Shown here: positions 55,556 to 64,000 of the stretch, one piece after another
Numbering within the stretch: the first letter of the stretch is position 1
Layout of the letters: each line of letters opens with the position of its first letter
Position numbers and translations under genes: made by a program
Assembly (NCBI GenBank): GCA_026004735.1
Contig: BPJS01000001.1
Coordinates: 1,240,001 to 1,304,000, forward strand
DNA: 64,000 nucleotides
Direction of reading: 5' to 3'
Source of the DNA: Isosphaeraceae bacterium
GTDB lineage: Bacteria > Planctomycetota > Planctomycetia > Isosphaerales > Isosphaeraceae
Notes under the pieces: model-generated
The model's database searches: none
Seen by the model: only the letters and a program-made list of their open reading frames with translations
Told to the model about the DNA's origin: nothing

Positions 55556-55731
55556 CGGAACGCTCGTCCCGCGCGCTCGGGCGGCTCCTGCAACTGGTTG
55601 GCCTGGCCATCCCGCCGCTGGCGATCGGTGCGGAGCTGGCCGGGCGGGTCGGCCTGGGGGCGTCCATGCTCCTGGCGTTCCTGGGGCTGGTCGTCTTCTC
55701 GCTGGGCACGCGGATGCTCCCGCCGCCGTAA
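55552..55731 (+). CDS. 59-residue two-helix membrane protein
   Basis: A very short gene starting in an ATGA overlap with the second cupredoxin stop. The product begins MTERSSRALGRLLQLVGLAI, has two hydrophobic helices (about 12-30 and 33-52) and ends GTRMLPPP. Basic residues lie at the N-terminus and between the helices. It resembles small accessory subunits of respiratory complexes but has no recognisable family. The overlap and its position at the end of the cluster support it as a real gene. A hairpin follows 18 nt after the stop. Confidence 0.65.
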   Translation: MTERSSRALGRLLQLVGLAIPPLAIGAELAGRVGLGASMLLAFLGLVVFSLGTRMLPPP

Positions 55732-55748
55732 GGCGATTGGCGGCCCTG

Positions 55749-55766
55749 GCTGCGCGGTCGCGCAGC
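55749..55766 (+). terminator. Hairpin at the end of the respiratory cluster
   Basis: A perfect 7-bp stem GCTGCGC/GCGCAGC with a GGTC loop, 17 nt after the last gene of the cluster. No T-run follows. Confidence 0.45.
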
Positions 55767-56088
55767 GGGGCTGCCTGACCGATGAGCGAGACGGCGAGGA
55801 TCGGTCTGGCCACATGCCAGGCCGGCATGAGCCGTCCGGTCCGCCTGTGACCTGAAGAGATTCCCCGGAACGGCCGGCGCTGGGTTGCGATTGGTCCTGG
55901 GTTTGCATGATTTTGCCAGAAGCGGTATGACGGGCTGCTCAAGTCGGTCCCCGTCTCCCGTTTTTTGAGAAAGGATGATCGATCCGTTCAGAACCGCAGA
56001 CCCTTCGCCATAGAATGAGACGGATCGGACCGTCGGTATCGGACCAGAACAGGCCGCGACCGAAAGCTCGGTTCGGGACGCTTTACGA
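55767..56088. other. Intergenic region upstream of the PQQ-propeller gene
   Basis: About 320 bp. A possible promoter, TTCAGA with TAGAAT 18 bp later (about 55989-56018), lies 70 bp before the next gene. I see no gene. Confidence 0.4.
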
Positions 56089-59000
56089 ATGAGCCGTACG
56101 CCTCACTCCGACTCTTCCTGTACGCCGGGTCGCCGGTTTGGGTGGCCCGGGCTTGGGGCTGGGCTGCTCAGTCTGGTGTTTGTCGGGCCGATCTGGGCAC
56201 AGCGGCCGCTGGATGTGCGGAGCCATTCGCCGTTTCATCCCGACGATAGCATTACGGCTGAAGCCCTGCTCCGGAACGCGGCGCGTCAGGCGGAGCAGTC
56301 CCAGTGGGTCGAGGCGATCGATCTTTACGAGCGCGCGATTGCCCAGCACGGCGACTCTTTGGCCCGAGTGGCACTGGCGCCCCAGGCGGCCGTTCGGGCG
56401 ACGCTCTATGTCAACGTGCGTGCCTATGTTCAGGCCGCCCTGGCGCGGCTGCCGGCCGAGGGTCTCGCTGAGTATCGCCGTCGGGTGGATGCCCCGGCGG
56501 CGGAATTGTTGGAGCGCGGTCTGGGTGGCGATTCCGACGCGTTGCGGCGCATCATCGAGGATTATTTCGTCAGCTCGGTCGGAGATCAGGCCCTCGATCT
56601 GCTTGGCGACCTGGCGTTCCGCGAGGGGCGGTACGGCTTGGCGCTGTCCTGCTATCGGGCCTTGGTTCCGGCGGGGGAGGTCGCGGCAGGCCAGGCCGTT
56701 TATCCAGATCCGGATGTGGACCGAGCCCGGGTGGCCGCCAAAATCCTGCTGTGCCAGGCCGCTCTAGGGGAGCCTCCGTCGGAGGACGACCTGGCTGCGT
56801 TTCGCGCAACGTACCCAGAGGCACGGGGTCGGTTGGCAGGCCGAGAGGGATCTTTGTCGGAGATTGTGGCTGCCGCCCTGGCCGAGGACCGGCTGGCCGC
56901 TCGGCCGACGATCAGGAACGACTGGCCGACCCTGGGCGGATCGTCGACCCGGGGAGGTGTCGCGCCGGAGCCGATCGACATCGGTTCGCTGCAGTGGCGG
57001 GTCCCGCTTCAACCTCGCCGCACCGAGCCCGACGGGCGTACCGCTGGCAACGCGGCGGCGCGATCAAGTCCGGATGCCGAATCGCTCGAGCCGCTCACCC
57101 ACCCGATTCTCGTCGGAGGCCTGGTGATTGTCGCCGGCGACGACCGGGTCACGGCCTACCGCCTCGGGGCGATGCCGGATGAAAGCGACGAGGCGCAGGT
57201 GCGTCGAGCTGTCCTGGCCTGGGAGCAGCGTCTCCCCGGTCTCCGCCAAAGCTCCACGCGAGGGCAGCCCACCGTGAATCCCCAGCCGCGGACCCTCACG
57301 GCCTCGGGAGACCGGATCATTGCGCGTCTGGGGGACGGTCGGGCTGGCGGCGAGCTGCTCGCCATCCGCAGCAACCCCGAGGTCGAGGGGAAGTTGCTTT
57401 GGAAGAAGAAGGCCGGCGAGGTCGGCCTCCCCACGCGACTTCAGCGGGCCGCCGATCGCGGATTCACGGCCTTCGAGGGGACACCGGTCGCCGATGAGCG
57501 CCGGATCTATGTCGCCCTGACCGAGCTTGGTCCCGAGACCGACCTCTACGCGGCGTGCCTCGACGCGGAGACTGGTCAGACGCGCTGGGTCCGTTATCTG
57601 GGCACCGCCAACCCCGAGCCGGATCGAACTCGGCTCGCTGCCGGAGCCGCCCATCGGCTGCTGACGCTCGACGGCGAACGCCTCTACTATCAGACCAATC
57701 TGGGAGCGCTGGTTTGTCTGGACGCTCCGTCGGGGGCCATCCGCTGGCTGGCGACCTATCCGACGCGTGATCGGCTCGGAGCGCCGGAACTGCGCCGAAC
57801 GCCCAACCCGGCGGTCGTCCACGGCGGTCGCGTCTTCATCGCTCCGACCGACGCGGCCGAAATCCTCGCCTTCGACGCTGCGAGCGGCCAGCCACTCTGG
57901 GCCACGCCGCCGATCCCTCGGGCCCACCACCTGCTGGGCGTGGCCTCGGGGCGTCTTTACGCGACCGGCGATCGGATCTATTCGATCGACCCAGCCAGCG
58001 GGCGGGTTGTTCGGGTCTGGCCAGAGTATGGGGGTTACGAGGGATATGGCCGCGGCCTGCTCGCCGGCGATCGCGTGTATTGGCCCACCCGGACCGATAT
58101 TCTGGTCGTCGATCAGGCGACCGGCGGGGACGTGCACCAGGTCATTCCTCTCTGGCAACTCTACGGGCGCGGAGGAGGCAACCTGGCGGCCAGCGAGGGA
58201 TATCTGGCCATTGCGGAGCGCGAATCCCTGGTCATCTATGGCCAGAGCTGCGCCGTGATGGAACGCCGACGCGAACAGGTTGTCGCTGCCCCGGACAATG
58301 GGGTCCTGCGCTTTCGTCTGGCCCGGCTTGAGGAATCGGCCGGCGAACTTGAGGCAGCGCTAGCCAGTTATGAGGAGGCAGCGCGGCGAGCCCAGCCGGG
58401 AGATCTCGTCGATGGCAAGACCGTCTCCCAAGCGGTCCGGGAGCGAGTCTTTGAGGTTCTGATGGCGCTGGGTCGCAAGGCCTCGAACGCCGGCGACTTC
58501 CAAACCGCAGTCGCCTGGTATCTGCGGGCCCGCGATGCCGCCGACACCAACCGCCGCCAACTCGCAGCGCGGGTGGCGTTGTCCGAGGCCCAGGCGGCCA
58601 GCGGTGCACTCGAACAATCGGTCGCCGAACTTCAGGCGATTCTGGCCGACCCGGGACTGGGCGACCAGTTGCTCGAGCTTGATGAGGGTCGCCGGGTTCG
58701 TGCCGATCTTTTCGCCACTCAGCGCCTTCGGGAAGCAATTGTCGCTCATGGTCCGGAGATATATGCCGTGCCCGAGCGGCAGGCCGAACACGCTCGTGCT
58801 GAGGCCCTGCGAGCCAACGACCCCCGGGCTCTGCTGGCGGTGGCTGCCGTCTATCCGCTCTCGACGGCGGCCCGGGAGGTGCCCCGCCAGGCGGCCGAGT
58901 TGGCGGAACGGCTAGGTCGGCTCCGTGATGCGGCGGCGGCGTACAGCCTCTGGCTCCACGATGCCCCGCCCGGACCGGAGCGTGCCTGCGCCCTAGTCGG

Positions 59001-60471
59001 TCTGGCGCGGGCCTATGCGGCTATGGGGTACGACACCCTGGCCCGTGATGTCGGCCGCCGCGCTCTGGAAGCCTATGCCGATCTGGATCTGCGGCCGTTC
59101 GGTCTCGATGGAACGGTGGCGTCCCTGCTGGCTTCTGTGGGAGCGTCGGGGAGAGAGCCGGTCGACCTGTTTGCGCTGCCGCTCGAGCCGGCCTGGAGCC
59201 GCGATCTTCCTTCGGGGCGACGCGTTGGGGAGCTGGCCTCGGACGATACGGTCGCCGCTGGACTGTTGGTTCCGGTGATCGAGGGGCGCTGGCTTGAGGC
59301 GCTTGACGCCCGGACCGGGAAGCCGCTCTGGAGCCGCGAGTTGCCCGATGAGTTCTCGTGGGTCGACCAAGACGAGGACCGTTTGCTGGTAGCTGGCCTA
59401 CGTCAGGTGGTGGCGCTGGGGTTGCATTCCGGAGAGATTCAGTGGGTCTACGATCCGGCGTCGGAAGCGTCAACCGCCCGGAGGCCCGATCCATTTGCCC
59501 GACCGCTCGGCGGCGAGCCAGTTGAGACCGAGCCGCGGCGGGCGGTTGGCCGGCTTCACGGGTTCCGCCGGCTCGGTTCGCGGCTCTATGCGCTCCGCGG
59601 CGACCGCGAGCTGCTGGCCCTTGATACCCGCAGCGGTCGGGTGGCCTGGTCGTTTCGTCCGCCCGTTGAAGACCGCCGCGGCGGGTCCGGCGACGGACTC
59701 AACCCCTTCTGGGCGTTGACGGCCGATCGGGTGGTCGTGCAATTCGGTGTCAACCGCACGATCGCTGCGTTCGACCCCCAGACAGGCGCTCTGATGGAGC
59801 GGATCGACCGGGGCATCGCCGAGGCTCCCTGGTGCGCTGACCCGGTTCCCATCGAGCCAGGCCGGATCCTCGTGGCTCCTGATCCTCACACTCTGACGCT
59901 GATCGACCTGGTGCGCCGGGCTGATGTCTGGACGTATCGCGCCGATTCGCCGCTACCGTGGTCAACGCCGCCCCAGACGCGAGTCCGCGATGGCCTGCTG
60001 CTGAGCCTGCTGGGCGGTCAGGAGTTGCACCGGCTTGACCCGCGTGACGGCCGCCCGCTCTGGCGGCGTCGACTGGGACTGGTCGATCTTTCCCACGGGG
60101 CCGAGACCCTTGCGCTGGACGACGACCGCCTCTATGTGGCCCAACCGGGCCGGATCGTTGCCTATCGGCTGGCCGATGGGGAACCGGCCTGGACCCGCCG
60201 TCTGCCCGACGAGGGCCACGCCACCGCGGTTCGCCTGGTCGGGCCATTCCTCCTGGCCTATTCCCGTCCCGGCCTAGGTTCCTCCGGCCCACTGGGGTCG
60301 ACGGCGGTCCTGCTCTGCCGTCGCGACGATGGGTCTCCCAGTCAGTCGATTCCGCTTCGTGGTCCGATTCGCGACCTGACGGTTCGGGCCACGGCCGATC
60401 GACTGGTGGTCTCGACCCAATCGGCGCTCGAGGTCTGGATCCGACCACCCGGCGATGCCCAGGCACCCTGA
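56089..60471 (+). CDS. Exported TPR and PQQ-type beta-propeller giant protein
   Basis: A 1460-residue exported protein. A signal sequence (about 15-38, ending WAQ) leads to TPR-like helical repeats (about 55-260). A first PQQ/BamB-type propeller (about 330-730) has blade motifs such as YAACLDAETGQTRWVRYLG and ILAFDAASGQPLWATPP. A second TPR region (about 750-1010) and a second propeller (about 1060-1450: LEALDARTGKPLWSRELP, LLALDTRSGRVAWSFRP, LHRLDPRDGRPLWRRRLG) follow. Such blades bind protein partners here rather than PQQ. The pattern is widespread in planctomycetes next to MoxR-DUF58 genes. It probably acts as an envelope scaffold. Confidence 0.9.
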   Translation: MSRTPHSDSSCTPGRRFGWPGLGAGLLSLVFVGPIWAQRPLDVRSHSPFHPDDSITAEALLRNAARQAEQSQWVEAIDLYERAIAQHGDSLARVALAPQAAVRATLYVNVRAYVQAALARLPAEGLAEYRRRVDAPAAELLERGLGGDSDALRRIIEDYFVSSVGDQALDLLGDLAFREGRYGLALSCYRALVPAGEVAAGQAVYPDPDVDRARVAAKILLCQAALGEPPSEDDLAAFRATYPEARGRLAGREGSLSEIVAAALAEDRLAARPTIRNDWPTLGGSSTRGGVAPEPIDIGSLQWRVPLQPRRTEPDGRTAGNAAARSSPDAESLEPLTHPILVGGLVIVAGDDRVTAYRLGAMPDESDEAQVRRAVLAWEQRLPGLRQSSTRGQPTVNPQPRTLTASGDRIIARLGDGRAGGELLAIRSNPEVEGKLLWKKKAGEVGLPTRLQRAADRGFTAFEGTPVADERRIYVALTELGPETDLYAACLDAETGQTRWVRYLGTANPEPDRTRLAAGAAHRLLTLDGERLYYQTNLGALVCLDAPSGAIRWLATYPTRDRLGAPELRRTPNPAVVHGGRVFIAPTDAAEILAFDAASGQPLWATPPIPRAHHLLGVASGRLYATGDRIYSIDPASGRVVRVWPEYGGYEGYGRGLLAGDRVYWPTRTDILVVDQATGGDVHQVIPLWQLYGRGGGNLAASEGYLAIAERESLVIYGQSCAVMERRREQVVAAPDNGVLRFRLARLEESAGELEAALASYEEAARRAQPGDLVDGKTVSQAVRERVFEVLMALGRKASNAGDFQTAVAWYLRARDAADTNRRQLAARVALSEAQAASGALEQSVAELQAILADPGLGDQLLELDEGRRVRADLFATQRLREAIVAHGPEIYAVPERQAEHARAEALRANDPRALLAVAAVYPLSTAAREVPRQAAELAERLGRLRDAAAAYSLWLHDAPPGPERACALVGLARAYAAMGYDTLARDVGRRALEAYADLDLRPFGLDGTVASLLASVGASGREPVDLFALPLEPAWSRDLPSGRRVGELASDDTVAAGLLVPVIEGRWLEALDARTGKPLWSRELPDEFSWVDQDEDRLLVAGLRQVVALGLHSGEIQWVYDPASEASTARRPDPFARPLGGEPVETEPRRAVGRLHGFRRLGSRLYALRGDRELLALDTRSGRVAWSFRPPVEDRRGGSGDGLNPFWALTADRVVVQFGVNRTIAAFDPQTGALMERIDRGIAEAPWCADPVPIEPGRILVAPDPHTLTLIDLVRRADVWTYRADSPLPWSTPPQTRVRDGLLLSLLGGQELHRLDPRDGRPLWRRRLGLVDLSHGAETLALDDDRLYVAQPGRIVAYRLADGEPAWTRRLPDEGHATAVRLVGPFLLAYSRPGLGSSGPLGSTAVLLCRRDDGSPSQSIPLRGPIRDLTVRATADRLVVSTQSALEVWIRPPGDAQAP

Positions 60472-61549
60472 CTCACCCTCTTCCCCGAGGAGTCTCTTCC
60501 CTTGAGCGACGCCCCCGACTCGGTCTCCGCACCGCTGCCCGACCGCGACCTGGCGGCCATCCAACGACTGGGCGAAGCCTACCAGAGCCTTCGCGCCGAA
60601 ATGAGCAAGGTGATTGTCGGCCAGGGACAGGTCCTCGAAGAATTGCTGATTGCGATTTTCGCCCGTGGGCATTGCCTGCTGGTCGGCGTTCCGGGGCTGG
60701 CCAAGACCCTGATGATCCATACCCTGGCCGACGCGCTCAACCTGAGCTTCAGCCGGGTTCAGTTCACCCCCGACCTGATGCCGGCCGACATCACTGGGAC
60801 CGAGGTCATCCAGGAGGACAAGGCGACCGGCTTGCGGCAGTTCAAGTTCCTGCGTGGTCCGATCTTTGCAAACATCGTGCTGGCTGACGAGATCAACCGG
60901 ACTCCCCCCAAGACCCAGGCGGCGCTGCTCGAGGCGATGCAGGAGCGTCAGGTCACGGTGGGAGGCGAGCGTCACCGTCTACCTGACCCGTTTTTTGTGC
61001 TGGCGACTCAGAACCCCATCGAGCAGGAGGGCACGTACCCACTACCCGAGGCCCAGCTCGACCGGTTCATGCTCAACATCGCCGTCGATTACCCAACGGA
61101 GGAGGAGGAAGTCCGGATCGTCGAGTTGACGACCTCGACGTTCAAGGCTACGGTCGGCAAGATTTTCTCAGGCGCTGATATTCTCGAATTTCAGGAGATC
61201 GTCCGGCGGGTGCCGCCGGCGCCCTATGCCAACGAGTACGCTGTGCGTCTGGCCCGGACCACCCGGCGCGGCCGGACCGAGTCCGATGAACCTGACTTTA
61301 TCCGCGATTACGTCAGTTGGGGCGCAGGCCCTCGCGCCAGCCAATACTTGATGTTGGCGGCCAAAGCACGCGCCGCTCTGCACGGCAAGACCTTTGCGGG
61401 CATCGACGATATCCGCGCCGTCGCGGCTCCCGTGCTCCGCCACCGCATCGTGACCAATTTTAACGCCGAGGCCGACGGCCTCCGTCCCGACGACCTGATC
61501 AACCGTCTCATCGAAACCGTCCCGGTCAACCCCAGCGAGGCCGCCCAGA

Positions 61550-62458
<909 letters not shown>

Positions 62459-62532
62459 GGCGGTGTTCAAGCCGCTCTGGTTGATGTTCGTCCCGATCGC
62501 CCGATTCTGATCCCGCCGTCCACGAGCCACCT

Positions 62533-64000
62533 ATGCCGCCCGTTCTGTCCTCAGCGTTTGGCAGCCCCTTGATGCTCTGGGGACTGGCTGGTGCCGCGCT
62601 GCCGATCCTGATCCACCTGCTCAATCGCCGTAAGTACCGTGAGACGACGTGGGCGGCCATGAGCTTCCTGCTGGCGGCGATCCGGAAGAATCAGAAGCGG
62701 ATTCGCCTCGAGCAATGGATTCTGCTGGCCGTGCGGACCCTCCTGATCGTCCTGCTGGCGCTGGCGATGGCCCGACCGGCTCTGGAATCGCTCTCCAACC
62801 TGGGCCTGCTGACCGGTCGCCGCCACTGGGTTCTAGCCCTCGACGCCTCGATGAGCATGGAAACCCGTCAGAATGGGACGACCCGCTTCGAACGCGCCCG
62901 CGAGGCCGCTCGTCAGTTCGTCTCTCAAGCTCGAGCGGGCGACGGCTTCAGCCTGCTCACCCTCGGCGCAACCCCTCGGGTCGTGATCGGAGCGCCCTCG
63001 TTCTCCCAGGAGGCGGTCCTTCGCGCCCTCGACGGACTCAGCCCCACCCACACCATCCACGACCCGCTCGCCTCCCTTCGTGCCCTGCGTGAGGTTCTGC
63101 TCGCCTCCGACATCCCCCGCAAGGAGGTCGTGGTCTTCTCGGATTTCCAGCGGACCTCCTGGGAAACCGACGCCGCCGGCGTCGGTGAGCAGGCCCGGAT
63201 TGACGCCGTCCGCCGCTTTGCGGCGTTGTCTCCTAGGCTGGCGTTGATTGATGTCGCCGGTCCCGCCGACCGGAATCGCGCTGTGGTCGCCCTCGAATCC
63301 CAACCGCGCTTTGTCACACCGGGTACGGTCGTCGAGCTTCGAGCGAGGGTCGAGGCGTTTGGAGCCGGCTTCCCCTCGGGCCGCGCCCGCCTGGTCGTCG
63401 ACGGCCGCGTCATTGCCGGCCAGGAGCAGCAAGTCCCCCCTCTGGAGGCCGGTCAGAACGCCGAGCTGGCGTTCCATCACGCATTTAACGCTCCGGGCGA
63501 CTCGATCGTCGAAGTCCGCCTCGACAATGACAGCTTGCCCGTCGACGACCGCCGGGCCGCCTCGATCACCGTCCGCGACTCGATCCGCGTTCTGCTCGTC
63601 GACGGCGATCCCCGGCCCGGTCTGTTTGAGTCGGAGACCGCCTACCTGGCCGAAGCCATCAGTCCCGAACCGGACTCCCCCGGCCAACCCCGGCCGATCC
63701 TTGCCCAGATTGTCAACGAAGCCCAGCTCCTTCGCCTCGACCTATCGACCTTCGAGGTGATCGCTCTCTGCAACCTGGCCCGCGTTCCCCGCGAAGTTGT
63801 CCCTATGCTCGAAGCCTTCCTGGCCCAGGGAGGCGGCCTGGTTGTCTTCACCGGAGACCAGGTCCAGGCCGACCAGTACAACCGCGTTCTCTTCGACGGC
63901 GACCGGGGGATCCTCCCAGCACAAATCGGACCGGCCGTTGGCGACGCCAGCGACTGGGCCAATGCCCGGCCGATCGAACCCCGCGGCTTCGACCATCCGA
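62533..64000 (+). CDS. BatA-type VWA membrane protein, partial
   Basis: The first 489 codons of a gene cut by the window end. It starts MPPVLSSAFGSPLMLWGLAG, with a BatA N-terminal helix pair (about 10-28 and 62-80; LIHLLNRRKYRETTWAAMSF between them). The VWA-like domain begins at HWVLALDASMSM (MIDAS DxSxS, about 97-108) and continues with VVVFSDFQRTSWETD. A beta-rich region follows. BatA-like proteins work with MoxR ATPases in envelope stress and aerotolerance modules. It lies 74 bp after the DUF58 gene. Confidence 0.9.
   Translation, partial: MPPVLSSAFGSPLMLWGLAGAALPILIHLLNRRKYRETTWAAMSFLLAAIRKNQKRIRLEQWILLAVRTLLIVLLALAMARPALESLSNLGLLTGRRHWVLALDASMSMETRQNGTTRFERAREAARQFVSQARAGDGFSLLTLGATPRVVIGAPSFSQEAVLRALDGLSPTHTIHDPLASLRALREVLLASDIPRKEVVVFSDFQRTSWETDAAGVGEQARIDAVRRFAALSPRLALIDVAGPADRNRAVVALESQPRFVTPGTVVELRARVEAFGAGFPSGRARLVVDGRVIAGQEQQVPPLEAGQNAELAFHHAFNAPGDSIVEVRLDNDSLPVDDRRAASITVRDSIRVLLVDGDPRPGLFESETAYLAEAISPEPDSPGQPRPILAQIVNEAQLLRLDLSTFEVIALCNLARVPREVVPMLEAFLAQGGGLVVFTGDQVQADQYNRVLFDGDRGILPAQIGPAVGDASDWANARPIEPRGFDHP

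Overview
The window is GC-rich chromosomal DNA of a planctomycete, most likely from the Isosphaerales/Gemmatales side. The evidence is a DUF1592/DUF1587/DUF1588-type cytochrome protein paired with a DUF1552 protein, a PEP-CTERM protein, a giant Ser/Thr kinase with a beta-helix tail, a PQQ-propeller/TPR giant followed by MoxR-DUF58-VWA genes, and a Rieske/cytochrome b cluster with a very large multiheme cytochrome c. It is mostly ordinary chromosome: I see no rRNA, insertion sequence, prophage or CRISPR array. Two tRNAs are present, Ser(GCT) and Leu(CAG).

Layout. 24-8348 is a run of minus-strand genes: GT2 glycosyltransferase, DUF2802-like protein and LarC (joined by ATGA overlaps), then HAD, HD, isochorismatase-fold hydrolase, GlgX and a methyltransferase. 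8388-12727 is mainly plus strand: a HerA/DUF853 ATPase, ispG, a secreted EndoU-like RNase with an overlapping putative immunity gene, and a zinc-ribbon protein. 12820-17627 holds an aldehyde dehydrogenase (-), a PEP-CTERM protein, metG and a tyrosine phosphatase (-). 18040-23134 holds the two tRNAs around the DUF1592/DUF1552 pair. 23402-28902 holds a secreted protein, queC (-), rpmA, obgE, coaX and a shortened mnmE-like gene whose 3' end overlaps the tail of the kinase gene (28882-32808, -).

33203-43534 holds a U32 peptidase-family protein, VanZ, an ExeA-like ATPase interrupted at a nine-G run, a GT2 polyprenyl-phosphate sugar transferase, two overlapping paralogous small helical proteins of unknown function, a ThuA-domain protein and an NCS2-type permease. 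PTS enzyme I follows the permease after 11 bp.

45613-55731 is the most striking block. It encodes a Rieske protein with a repeated N-terminal motif, cytochrome b6, a fused subunit-IV-like membrane protein, a 1387-residue octaheme cytochrome c with coiled coil and PDZ-like region, two amicyanin-like copper proteins (CxxHPxM) and a 59-residue membrane protein. I read this as a quinol-oxidising bc-type complex together with its own electron acceptors. 56089 to the window end is a PQQ-propeller/TPR giant followed by MoxR, DUF58 and a BatA/VWA protein that runs off the edge.

Several upstream regions show TTGACN-like -35 and TANNAT-like -10 boxes 16-18 bp apart (DUF853, ispG, tRNA-Ser, tRNA-Leu, rpmA, kinase), so housekeeping promoters of this genome look sigma70-like. 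Convergent gene pairs are separated by long hairpins lacking T-tracts.
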